Part shown: piece by piece, positions 56,762-64,000 of the stretch | How positions within the stretch are numbered: position 1 is the stretch's first letter | Layout of the letters: every line of letters starts with the position of its first letter | Source of the DNA: Streptomyces albipurpureus | GTDB lineage: Bacteria > Actinomycetota > Actinomycetes > Streptomycetales > Streptomycetaceae | NCBI RefSeq assembly: GCF_023701525.1 | Contig: NZ_JAMQAW010000002.1 | Location: forward strand, 444,171-508,170 | Direction of reading: 5' to 3' | DNA length: 64,000 nt | Program-made: the position numbers and the translations under genes | The notes under the pieces: generated by a model | The model's database searches: none | Told to the model about the DNA's origin: nothing | Seen by the model: the letters and a program-made list of their open reading frames with translations, nothing else

Positions 56762-56917
56762 AGTCGGTGAACGAGCGGGGAACCAAGGCGTCACGCCCGG
56801 CGGGGGCGGGGGCCTCGCACCGGTGGGCCGCCGATGGGATGCGGGGTTGGCCGTTGGTCGCCAAGGGGCCCCTTGTCTTGACGTAGCACGGTGCGGGCGG
56901 TAATCAAGGCGAGCGAC

Positions 56918-56933
56918 TTTGGTATAGACCAAA
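56918..56933. promoter_or_regulatory. DasR-like operator (dre) before the chitinase gene
   Basis: TTTGGTATAGACCAAA is a 16-bp near-palindrome sharing the TGGT-N4-ACCA core with the DasR consensus (AGTGGTCTAGACCACT). It also fits the known repeat element of Streptomyces chitinase promoters. It lies 77 bp before the chitinase start. Confidence 0.75.
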
Positions 56934-57009
56934 TCTCGGGACCCTATCTCTGCCCCTGTCGCTGTAGTGGCCTGTACGGCTCGCGCTCGTTCCCCACCGG
57001 GAGGCAGCA

Positions 57010-58594
57010 ATGCGAAGACCACTGGCGTCGTTGGTCGCCACCGTCCTCGGAGTCCTCACTCTCTTACTCGCCCCACCAGCCACCGCGAACACCTCAGCCG
57101 CTCCAACCGCCTTTTTGACGGCGGACTTCAGCAGGACGTCCACCTGGGAAGGCGGCTACCAAGGCAGATTCACCATCAGGAACTCCGGCAGCGCACCGAT
57201 CAGCGGTTGGACCGTTGGTTTCGATCTACCGGCGAACACCAGCGTCTCCACCCACTGGGACTCGCTGCTGACCCGCAACGGCACCTGGTACGAGTTCCGC
57301 AACGCCGGCTACAACGGCACACTGGCCCCCGGGGCCTCCACCTCCTTCGGCTGGGTGAGCCGTGGTACCGGGCTCCCCGCGTACTGCACCGTCAATCGAG
57401 CCCCCTGCGGATCGGAGGACTTCGACACCAGGCCTCCGACGGTTCCCACCGGAATCAACTTCACCTCGGTCGAGGAGACCTCCCTCACCGTCAACTGGGC
57501 GCCCTCCACCGACAACCGGAGTACGTTCCTGACCTACGAGGTCTCCATCGACGGAGCCGCGCCAAGCACCGTCCCCGGCGCCACCTCCTACCGGGTCAGC
57601 GGTCTCCGACCCGCGAGTGGATATCTCTTCCGCATCCGGGCCACGGACCTGGCGGGCAACACCTCCGAGTACAGCCCCGCGGTCCTGGGCAGGACCAGTG
57701 ATGTCCGTCCGCCGCCCCGGACGATGCCCACCGCGCCCTATGTCGATATGGGGCGCCTGGCCCACCGCCAGTCTGAGCACCCTGGCATCGGACAGTGGGC
57801 TGAAGAACTTCAGCCTGGGCGCCATCACCTCACCGACCTGCAAGGCGATGTGGTTCAACTCCTACGATCCCCGAGCCGGATGGGCCGGGGAGAACATCAA
57901 CGCCCTACGGGCCGCCGGTGGAGACGTCAAGGTGACCTTCGGCGGCGCGGGCGGTAGGGAGCTCGCCCAGAACTGCGACTCGGTGGACGCCCTGTTCACC
58001 GAGTACAACGCGGTGGTCACCCAGTACGACCTCAAGTATGTCGACTTTGACATCGAAGGCCCGGCCGTCACCGATCCGGTCTCCATCGCCCGTCGCTCAG
58101 CGGCACTGGCCAGACTCCAGCAGGCCCACCCCGACCTGCGGATCTCCCTCACACTCCCGGTGACACCCCAGGGGCTGACGGCTACCGGACTCTCGGTGGT
58201 GACCTCCGCCCGTGACGCGGGCGTCACCCTGGACGTGGTCAATGTGATGACCATGGACTACTTCCTGGTCATCGACTACGGCGATGCCGCCCTCCGGGCG
58301 GCCGAGGCCACCTTCACCCAGCTCAAGTCGCTCTACCCCGACAGAAGCGACAGCCGACTCTGGGGCACGATCGGTGTGACACCCATGATCGGTGAGAACG
58401 ACGACCACCAGATCTACGACCAGGCGGACGCCCGCCAGTTGGTCGCCTTCGCACAGAGCAGGAAGCTCGGAATGCTCTCCTTCTGGGACGTCACCCGCGA
58501 TCGCAACGCCTGCACCGGGAATCTCTCCCTGTGCACCAACATCCCCCAGACGCCCTACGAGTTCTCCCGAATCGTCGGCGCCTACACCGGCTGA
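57010..58594 (+). pseudogene. GH18 chitinase (CBM2-FnIII-GH18) with one-base frameshift
   Basis: The gene reads: signal peptide (RRPLASLVATVLGVLTLLLA), a CBM2-type carbohydrate-binding module (~30-135), an FnIII domain (~140-228) and a GH18 chitinase domain. Frame 1 runs to APYVDMG, then the family sequence continues as AWPTASLSTLASDSGLKNFS in frame 2. The break is at a four-G run (57750-57753), where three G would restore the frame. The GH18 catalytic motif is intact in frame 2 (YVDFDIEG; Glu is the proton donor). GGGAGG precedes the ATG. Either a real inactivating slip or a sequencing error. Confidence 0.85.
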
Positions 58595-58600
58595 CCTGGT

Positions 58601-58640
58601 CCTCACCCGCGCCGACCGACCCAGCCGGGAGCGGGTGAGG
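58601..58640. terminator. Hairpin between chitinase and convergent XRE-cupin gene
   Basis: CCTCACCCGC (58601-58610) pairs perfectly with GCGGGTGAGG (58631-58640) across a 20-nt loop, just past the chitinase stop. It fits a shared terminator. Confidence 0.65.
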
Positions 58641-58662
58641 CTCCTCGTCGCACCCGGATGGA

Positions 58663-59295
58663 TCAGTCGATCCGGCCCGGTGGCACAGCTGCCCGCTCCG
58701 TGGAGCGCTGCTCACCGCTGGTCGGTCTCGCCCGCACATGAACCCGCTCCCCCTGGCGGCCGAAGAGGCTCAACACCTCCACCGGATGCTCGCCGGTACT
58801 GCCGAACCAGTGCGGAAGTCGGGTGTCGAACTCAGCGGCCTCCCCCGCGCCCAACACCAGATCGTGGTCGGCCAGAACCAACCGCAACTGCCCGGAGAGG
58901 ACGTACAGCCACTCATAGCCCTCATGCGTCTGCGGCTCCGGTGTGCTGCGGGAGACCGGGATGACCATCTTGAAGGCCTGGAGCGGGCCGGGATGGCGGG
59001 TCAGCGGAAGGACGATCGTGTCGCGGACCCGCTGGGGGGTGAGCCGGACCCGAGGATCACCCACCTCCGGTGCGCCGACCAGTTCGTCGAGCGGCACCTG
59101 ATGAGCCTGGGCGATGGGCAGCAGAAGCTCCAGACTGGGGCGCCGCTGGCCGGACTCCAGTCGGGACAGGGTGCTCTTGGAGATGCCGGTGGCCTCCGAG
59201 AGCGCGGCCAGAGTGACGCTGCGCTCGGTGCGCAGCCGTTTGAGCCGGGGACCGACCTCGGACAGCGCCTGGGCGATGGGGGTTGAATGCTCCAC
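58663..59295 (-). CDS. XRE-cupin transcriptional regulator
   Basis: A 210-residue protein: HTH at ~15-65 (LRTERSVTLAALSEATGIS, STLSRLESGQRRPS) and a C-terminal cupin (~115-190; THEGYEWLYVLSGQLRLVL, AAEFDTRLPHWFGS). The start is the GTG at 59295 or, less likely, 59310. XRE-cupin proteins repress adjacent metabolic genes and the cupin may bind a ligand. It is divergent from a thioredoxin-reductase-like gene with a palindrome between. Confidence 0.87.
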   Translation of the reverse strand: MEHSTPIAQALSEVGPRLKRLRTERSVTLAALSEATGISKSTLSRLESGQRRPSLELLLPIAQAHQVPLDELVGAPEVGDPRVRLTPQRVRDTIVLPLTRHPGPLQAFKMVIPVSRSTPEPQTHEGYEWLYVLSGQLRLVLADHDLVLGAGEAAEFDTRLPHWFGSTGEHPVEVLSLFGRQGERVHVRARPTSGEQRSTERAAVPPGRID

Positions 59296-59327
59296 CCGGC
59301 CATTGCACACCCTCGTCCCGGAATCAG

Positions 59328-59339
59328 CAACAAATGTTG
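59328..59339. promoter_or_regulatory. Palindrome in XRE-cupin / oxidoreductase divergent promoter
   Basis: CAACA-AA-TGTTG, 5-bp perfect arms, in the short region between the divergent starts at 59295 and 59386. It is a good candidate for XRE-cupin binding. Confidence 0.55.
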
Positions 59340-59385
59340 TCACTGGGGCACCCTCCACCGCAGCCTGACGACGGAGGTGATCGCC

Positions 59386-60366
59386 ATGAGCGACAGGGAG
59401 AACCCGATGGCGCATGACTCGGTGTACGACGTGGTGGTGGTCGGTGCGGGTGCGGCCGGGCTGAGTGCGGCCCTGGTGCTGGGGCGGGCCCGGCGCAGGG
59501 TGGCCGTGGTGGACGCGGGAGAGCCGCGCAATGCGCCGGCCGCCCATATGCAGGGCTTTCTCTCCCGGGACGGGATGTCCCCGGCGGCCCTGCTGGAGGT
59601 GGGGCGCGCCGAGGTGGCCGGCTACGGCGTGGATCTGATCGACGCCCGGGTGGACCAGATCGACCATGGCTTCTTCGTACGGCTGGCGGGTGGCGCCGTG
59701 CTGAGGGCGCGCCGGGTCCTGATGGCGACCGGTCTGCGTGATGGGTTGCCCGAGATCCCCGGGGTCGGGGACCGGTGGGGCAGGGATGTACTGCACTGCC
59801 CGTACTGCCATGGCTATGAGGTGCGCGATCGGCCGTTCGGGGTGGTGGCGACCGGACCGGGGGCGGTCCATCAGGCGCTGCTGCTGCCCCAGTGGTCACG
59901 GGATGTCGTGCTCTTTCCGCAGGCGCTTGAGCTGAGCGGTGGTGATCGTGAGCGGCTGACCGCGCGCGGGGTGAAGATCATCGAAGGCTCGGTCAAGCGG
60001 CTCGTGGTGCGGGACGACGAGTTGCGGGGGGTGGAGCTCTCCGGGGGCCGGGTGGTGCCCCGCGACGCCGTGTTCGTACAGCCGAAGATGGTCCCGCGGG
60101 ACGCACTGCTCACGGCTCTGGAGTGCGAGCGGGATGACAGCGGTTGGGTGGTCACCGACGGTACGGGGCGGACCAGTGTCCACGGCGTCTGGGCGGTGGG
60201 GAATGTCGCGGACCAGAGGGCTCAGGTGGTGACGGCCGCCGGGATGGGATCGGTGGCCGCGATCGCCGTCAACCACGATCTGGTGGAGGAGGACATCGAG
60301 CGGGCGATCGAGTCAGCGCGCGCCCAGGCGCCCATGACAGCTCCGTGCGTTCCGGCTGGCTCCTAG
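59386..60366 (+). CDS. NAD(P)/FAD-dependent oxidoreductase, thioredoxin-reductase-like
   Basis: A 326-residue flavoprotein: FAD-binding VVVGAGAAGLSAAL near residue 20, a redox-type CxxC in HCPYCHGYE (~143), and a C-terminal GVWAVGNVADQRAQ FAD motif. The NADPH-domain GxGxxA motif is degenerate (VATGPGAVHQA). It resembles the small thioredoxin-reductase-like proteins paired with XRE-cupin regulators; the substrate is unknown. GGAGGTGA lies upstream of the ATG. Confidence 0.88.
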   Translation: MSDRENPMAHDSVYDVVVVGAGAAGLSAALVLGRARRRVAVVDAGEPRNAPAAHMQGFLSRDGMSPAALLEVGRAEVAGYGVDLIDARVDQIDHGFFVRLAGGAVLRARRVLMATGLRDGLPEIPGVGDRWGRDVLHCPYCHGYEVRDRPFGVVATGPGAVHQALLLPQWSRDVVLFPQALELSGGDRERLTARGVKIIEGSVKRLVVRDDELRGVELSGGRVVPRDAVFVQPKMVPRDALLTALECERDDSGWVVTDGTGRTSVHGVWAVGNVADQRAQVVTAAGMGSVAAIAVNHDLVEEDIERAIESARAQAPMTAPCVPAGS

Positions 60367-60496
60367 GGTCTTGGCCCCCGATAGGCGAGCCGTGGCGCCC
60401 GGGGACAGGGCTGCCCACCTCGGCCCGGTGCGATCTGCCGGCTGTCTCCAGCCCGGCCCCTCGTACCGTCGGGTGAGTCGGGAGAGGGAAGGGGTT

Positions 60497-60521
60497 TCCC
60501 CGGTCGGATGGCGACCGGGGA
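60497..60521. terminator. Hairpin at end of MarR operon
   Basis: TCCCCGGTCG pairs with CGACCGGGGA (10 bp, 5-nt loop), 15 bp past the MarR stop on the minus strand and 130 bp past the oxidoreductase stop. It fits a terminator for the minus-strand operon. Confidence 0.7.
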
Positions 60522-60535
60522 GTCCCTCCAGGGGT

Positions 60536-61039
60536 TCACCGGGTGTAGACATCCCGGTCTCGGGCGGGCAGGGCGGCCAGCACCGCGGGTTCCAGCCAGG
60601 ACAGCACCCTGGTCAGTACCCGCATGGCGGTGGCGAGGTCCTCCCCGCCGGCGATCTCCTCTATCTCCCGCTGAAGCCCCGAGATGACCGCGAAGACACT
60701 GGCTTCGAGCTCCCGGCCCAGTGGCGTCAGGGTGATCACCTGACGGCGACCATCGGTGGGATCCGGTGAGCGGACCACCAGACCCGCGCGCTCCAGATCG
60801 GTGAGGAGCAAGGTCCCCGATGGTCTGGCGAGTGCGAGAGAGGTGACGAAGTCGTTCTGGAGCATGCGCCCGTCGGGCGCGCGCCACAGTCGGACGAGCG
60901 CTGCGGCCTGGGCGTAGGTGACGCCCAGGGGCCGCAGCGCGGCAGATAGACGGTCCTGTATCAGTCGTGAGGTCAGCGTCAGCAGACCGCTGAGGTGGTT
61001 CTCCGACCCGAGGAACGCGCCCTCACCGATGTCCGCCAC
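60536..61039 (-). CDS. MarR family transcriptional regulator
   Basis: A 167-residue MarR protein with a winged HTH (~45-110; FVTSLALARPSGTLLLTDLERAGLVVR, DPTDGRRQVITLT wing). The GTG start follows the methyltransferase stop directly (TAG-GTG), so it is the last gene of the operon and likely controls it in response to a product or substrate. Confidence 0.88.
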   Translation of the reverse strand: MADIGEGAFLGSENHLSGLLTLTSRLIQDRLSAALRPLGVTYAQAAALVRLWRAPDGRMLQNDFVTSLALARPSGTLLLTDLERAGLVVRSPDPTDGRRQVITLTPLGRELEASVFAVISGLQREIEEIAGGEDLATAMRVLTRVLSWLEPAVLAALPARDRDVYTR

Positions 61040-61930
61040 CTAACCGAGGTTACCCTTGCGGGCGCGCCAACTCGCCGACTGGCTGTGGCGTTCCACCATG
61101 ACGATCTCCTCACAGCCCAACTCGGCGAGCAGTGCGGGGTGATCGGCCCGGGAGTAGTCGAGCATGAAGGGCTCGACATTGTTGCGGACCATGCCCTCGC
61201 GCTGTCGCCAGTCCCGGTCGTTCTCGGGGATGGCCCAGTCGAAGAAGCCCAGGAAACCACCGGGCTTGCAGACCCGGACCATCTCCCGGACCGTTCGGTC
61301 GATCTGGTACGAGGGCATCTCATGCAGCAGATGCGACTCATGGACGATGTCGAAGCTGCCGTCGTCGTAGTGCGAGAGATCGCCGGAGTCCATGTGGTAG
61401 AAGCTGACGTTGTCGATGCCCAGCTCCTTGGCCCGCTTGCGCGCCCAGCGCAGTACGGACGGGGAGAGGTCGATCCCGACCACTTCGGCGTCGGGGAAGA
61501 CCTGGGCGTAGACGAACGCGGTCGCTCCGGTGCCGGCGCCGACCTCCAGGATGCGCCGGGGGCGCACCCCGCGGTCGAGTACCTGGCTCTCCACCCACCA
61601 CTGGATCTGCTCGCGCTTGCCGAGGGGGAAGTCCTCGGCCATGCGCTCCAGCCGGTAGCCCATGGACGGGTGCATCCAGTGCAGTCCGTTCATATGGTGC
61701 ACGGGGTTGGAGATGTAGTACGAGGGGAAGTCGGCGGGCCGTGACTGCCCCGGGGCCAGCAGATCGGACAGGTCGCCGGGTCCGGTGGCCTTGGGCGCCC
61801 GCTGCATCTCCCACTTGATGATGGCGCGGGAGATCTTGGGGTGCTTGCGGGCCAGCCGCAGGGACAGCAGCGTCGGCTTCCAGCCTTCGGGCAGTGGGGG
61901 ACGCGGACGGGTCGTCGTCGCTTCAGCCAT
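61040..61930 (-). CDS. Class I SAM-dependent methyltransferase
   Basis: A 296-residue methyltransferase. The SAM motif ILEVGAGTGATAFVYAQVFP is near residue 130, DAEVVGIDLSPS follows, and the post-motif region reads HESHLLHEMP and CKPGGFLGFFDW. The N-terminal ~110 residues are family-specific (HHMNGLHWMHPSMGYRLERM). Substrate unknown. The start overlaps the stop of the VOC gene by 8 nt. Confidence 0.87.
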   Translation of the reverse strand: MAEATTTRPRPPLPEGWKPTLLSLRLARKHPKISRAIIKWEMQRAPKATGPGDLSDLLAPGQSRPADFPSYYISNPVHHMNGLHWMHPSMGYRLERMAEDFPLGKREQIQWWVESQVLDRGVRPRRILEVGAGTGATAFVYAQVFPDAEVVGIDLSPSVLRWARKRAKELGIDNVSFYHMDSGDLSHYDDGSFDIVHESHLLHEMPSYQIDRTVREMVRVCKPGGFLGFFDWAIPENDRDWRQREGMVRNNVEPFMLDYSRADHPALLAELGCEEIVMVERHSQSASWRARKGNLG

Positions 61931-62456
61931 CGCTCACCTCTGGGTCTGCTACGTATTTGGGCTCGTCCAGATACCGTGGGGTGTTGGGGTCTTCGAGGTT
62001 CTGCTCCTTGACACAACGGCCGTTGGGGGCCTGGATCTTGATGATGTTGTTGTCGGGGTCGAGGATCGTCAGGAGCATTCCGTACTGCCCCTTGAACTCG
62101 GGCGTGAAGTACGGGACGCCCATCGCCTCCAGATGGGCCCTGGTCGCGGCCAGGTCCTCCACCTGATAGGTGACCGATACGGGGGTGTCCCACACATCGA
62201 CGGGTTCCTTGCTCGGCACCCCCCGACCGGTGATCTCGACGCGGCGGTTGTCCGGACCCACCAGGACGGCCATCCGGAACGGCCGGTTGGGCACCCGGAT
62301 GGGGATGTCGAACTCCAACTTGAAGCCGAGGACGTTGCGGTACCAGCGCACCGCCCTGGGCTGGTCGGTGGAGCGAATGGTGATCATGCTGGTGCGCCAG
62401 AGGATCGATTCGTCGGTCTGCGACGGTTCGCGCTCCAGCCAAGCGGGTGTGGTCAC
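61923..62456 (-). CDS. VOC (glyoxalase/dioxygenase-fold) family protein
   Basis: A 177-residue protein with the two betaalpha-beta-beta-beta units of the VOC fold: STDQPRAVRWYRNVLGFKLE in the first and VSVTYQVEDLAATRAHLEAM with ILDPDNNIIKI in the second. The metal-ligand Glu is plausible in LTILDPDNN. Members include glyoxalases, dioxygenases and antibiotic-binding proteins. The GTG start overlaps the upstream stop (GTGA). Confidence 0.83.
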   Translation of the reverse strand: MTTPAWLEREPSQTDESILWRTSMITIRSTDQPRAVRWYRNVLGFKLEFDIPIRVPNRPFRMAVLVGPDNRRVEITGRGVPSKEPVDVWDTPVSVTYQVEDLAATRAHLEAMGVPYFTPEFKGQYGMLLTILDPDNNIIKIQAPNGRCVKEQNLEDPNTPRYLDEPKYVADPEVSDG

Positions 62457-62800
62457 GAGGCGGCCGCCTTGCTGGCCGCGGTCGCCTTGACGACTGCGTC
62501 GGCCTTGAGAGTGGCTTCGGGGCCCATCAGGTCGGCGGCCAGCGGACCGAGGAGACGGTCGAAGAAGGCGTCCCGATCGGTACGCCAGTCCGGCTCTGCT
62601 TCGGTGGGGATCACATAGCCGTCCACCGCGCCCGCGGGCAGGTTGCCGCCGTCGGTGAGCAGCTGCTCCAGTACGCGGACCCGGTCGCGCAGTACATAGG
62701 TCTCGCCCGCGAGGGCCAGGACCATGCCGAGGAGCTTGTCGATGGCGGGGTCCTCGAAGAAGACCATCTGCCCATCGATGATCTTGGGTGCCTGCTTCAT
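62453..62800 (-). CDS. Small conserved-looking protein of unknown function
   Basis: A 115-residue soluble protein (MVFFEDPAIDKLLGMVLALA, LRDRVRVLEQLLTDGG, a C-terminal Ala/Lys tail). No motif recognised. It overlaps both neighbours by 4 nt and is clearly an operon member. Confidence 0.8.
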   Translation of the reverse strand: MKQAPKIIDGQMVFFEDPAIDKLLGMVLALAGETYVLRDRVRVLEQLLTDGGNLPAGAVDGYVIPTEAEPDWRTDRDAFFDRLLGPLAADLMGPEATLKADAVVKATAASKAAAS

Positions 62801-63897
62801 TCCGGCTTCCTTCCCGTGACCAGACGCCAGCCACCGGCCCGGGCCCGACGCGGGTCGGGGGGAGCGGCGGAGCCGTACGCCTTCTTGTCGCCGTGCTTGA
62901 ACGCGTCCACGACGGTCGTGGTGACCTCCGTGTAGCCCGCGTCGATGAGGGGCTTCTCCAGATCCGCCCTGAAGAAGTCGGACATAAATGGCTCATTGTT
63001 GATATGAGCGTGCCAGTCCATCATGAACAGGCCGTAGGTGGTGGGCAGTTCACCGGCGGTGTAGATGGCGAACTGTCCGCCGGGGGCCAGCAGTCTGAAG
63101 CTCTCCCTGATGATCGCGGCGACATTCTCCGCGGGCATCTCGTGGAAGATCATGGTCGAGGTGACGAGCTGGAACGAGCCCGACTCGTAGCCGGTGTCCG
63201 CCGCGTCCTTCTGGACGAAGGTGATGGGCAGGTTTCGGTCGGCGGCCTTGAGGTGGGCCCACTTCAGGAAGGGTGCCGCCAGGTCCACACCGATGACCTC
63301 GGCGTCGGGGAAGGTCGCGGCCAGTCCGAAGGTCCCGTCGCCGGTGCCGCAGCCCAGGTCGATGATGCGACGGTAGGGGCCCTTGGGGAGGGCTTCCGTC
63401 TTCGCCCGGTGGATCGAGCCGACGTTCTCCAGGCCGGCGAAGTGGATACGGGTGCCGAAGTCGTAGACCGGACCGTCCAGATCGTCCTGCCAGTAGCCGC
63501 CCTTCTCCAGGTGGTAGTCGGTGTCGGCGTAGTAGGCGGGCATCTCCAGCTCGGGGTCGAGTTGCAGTCCCTCGATGCCGGCGATCCGCTCCTCCAGTTC
63601 GGCCCGGTTCCCCTCGATGTAGGCGTGGGTGCCGTGCGGGCCGTACTTCATCAGCAGCTGGGTGTGCCGCTGGAGGTACATGAAGTACCGGAAGAGGGCG
63701 GAGTCCTCGATGACCTCCCCTATCTCGGTGGTCTCCTCGGGGGCGTGGCCGTGCTCCGCCTCCCACTCCTTCGCGCGCTCATCGAACGCGTCGAGCAGGG
63801 GGTGGTGGAGCTTGGCCCACCCGATGCGCAGTCCGAGATAGAAGTCGAGATAGGCGCGGTCCGTGCCCGTTACGGGCTGATCGTTGAGTCCCAGCAT
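62797..63897 (-). CDS. Class I SAM-dependent methyltransferase with long N-terminal domain
   Basis: A 366-residue methyltransferase. The N-terminal ~165 residues form a helical domain (DRAYLDFYLGLRIGWAKLHH, FMYLQRHTQLLMKYG). The SAM motif IIDLGCGTGDGTFGLAATFP lies near 178, then VIGVDLAAPF and STMIFHEMPAENV. It is distinct in sequence from the methyltransferase at 61040, so the operon probably modifies one compound at two sites. AGGAG precedes the ATG. Confidence 0.88.
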   Translation of the reverse strand: MLGLNDQPVTGTDRAYLDFYLGLRIGWAKLHHPLLDAFDERAKEWEAEHGHAPEETTEIGEVIEDSALFRYFMYLQRHTQLLMKYGPHGTHAYIEGNRAELEERIAGIEGLQLDPELEMPAYYADTDYHLEKGGYWQDDLDGPVYDFGTRIHFAGLENVGSIHRAKTEALPKGPYRRIIDLGCGTGDGTFGLAATFPDAEVIGVDLAAPFLKWAHLKAADRNLPITFVQKDAADTGYESGSFQLVTSTMIFHEMPAENVAAIIRESFRLLAPGGQFAIYTAGELPTTYGLFMMDWHAHINNEPFMSDFFRADLEKPLIDAGYTEVTTTVVDAFKHGDKKAYGSAAPPDPRRARAGGWRLVTGRKPE

Positions 63898-63917
63898 GAT
63901 CGATTCTCCTGTTCTCC

Positions 63918-64000
63918 TTAACGGCTTGAGATGCTGACGCCCCGCAGGTTCAACCGGCCGAGCAGCAGGGCCTTCTCATCGAGGCCACTGACCTCCGCGC
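63918..64000 (-). CDS. Partial gene, C-terminus only
   Basis: About 26 residues of a C-terminus ending LLLGRLNLRGVSISSR and TAA, 20 bp upstream of the methyltransferase. The gene continues beyond the window. Family unknown. Confidence 0.5.
   Translation of the reverse strand, partial: AEVSGLDEKALLLGRLNLRGVSISSR

Overview
The base composition (high GC with strong third-position GC), the frequent GTG and TTG starts, the XRE(DUF5753)/DUF397/anti-sigma-type ATPase module, the DUF2637 protein, a DasR-like operator and a LAL-type LuxR regulator all point to Streptomyces or a very close actinomycete. The mix of regulators, secreted proteins, resistance-type genes and many anti-mobile-element genes looks like a chromosome arm rather than a core region. 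No tRNA, rRNA, CRISPR array, transposase or integrase was found.

Layout. 0-5.2 kb: a secreted serine hydrolase, then an intracellular GH20 hexosaminidase plus sugar-type MFS permease, divergent from a TetR regulator with a perfect 12-bp-arm operator between them. 5.3-7.8 kb: O-methyltransferase, AraC regulator and a tiny secreted protein. 8.2-12.6 kb: a resistance-like stretch (ABC-F/TetR operon with its own palindrome, a TipA-like MerR regulator, a chloramphenicol-phosphotransferase-like kinase). 12.7-15.2 kb: hypothetical protein, second serine hydrolase, DinB-like protein. 15.3-23.2 kb: a 1211-residue STAND NTPase with WD40 tail, a translationally coupled pair ending in DUF2637, a decayed amidohydrolase and an MFS exporter.

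23.7-50.9 kb is a dense conflict/defence island. It holds (i) a two-gene unit whose products share a GxSR...GRDxN motif, as in amyloid-signalling partner pairs; (ii) a type I-like adenine methylase with an N-terminal HTH and an altered catalytic motif, convergent with (iii) an mcrB-mcrC operon that also encodes a UvrD-type helicase with a RelE-like N-terminus; (iv) an anti-sigma ATPase / XRE / DUF397 regulatory module with one frameshifted DUF397 copy; (v) a four-gene operon of a giant sigma-70-like protein with a long coiled-coil tail, a DrmA-like helicase, a DrmB (DUF1998) protein and a UvrD-like ATPase; and (vi) a membrane-anchored STAND NTPase with 14 WD40 repeats. Operon (v) has the DrmAB core of DISARM but no DrmC, DrmD or adjacent methylase, and is the best candidate for an undescribed system. 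I infer that DrmAB is the DNA-engaging part, the small ATPase an accessory motor, and the sigma-like protein a sensor, scaffold or transcriptional switch.

51-58.6 kb: secreted proteins (tandem ET79/aegerolysin-like domains, two small secreted proteins), a large LuxR regulator, and a CBM2-FnIII-GH18 chitinase with a DasR-like site and a one-base frameshift. 58.6-64 kb: an XRE-cupin regulator divergent from a thioredoxin-reductase-like enzyme, then a tightly overlapping minus-strand operon (partial gene, methyltransferase, small protein, VOC protein, methyltransferase, MarR) that looks like one end of a biosynthetic cluster running off the window. All functions are read from motifs and recalled family patterns; no database search was run.
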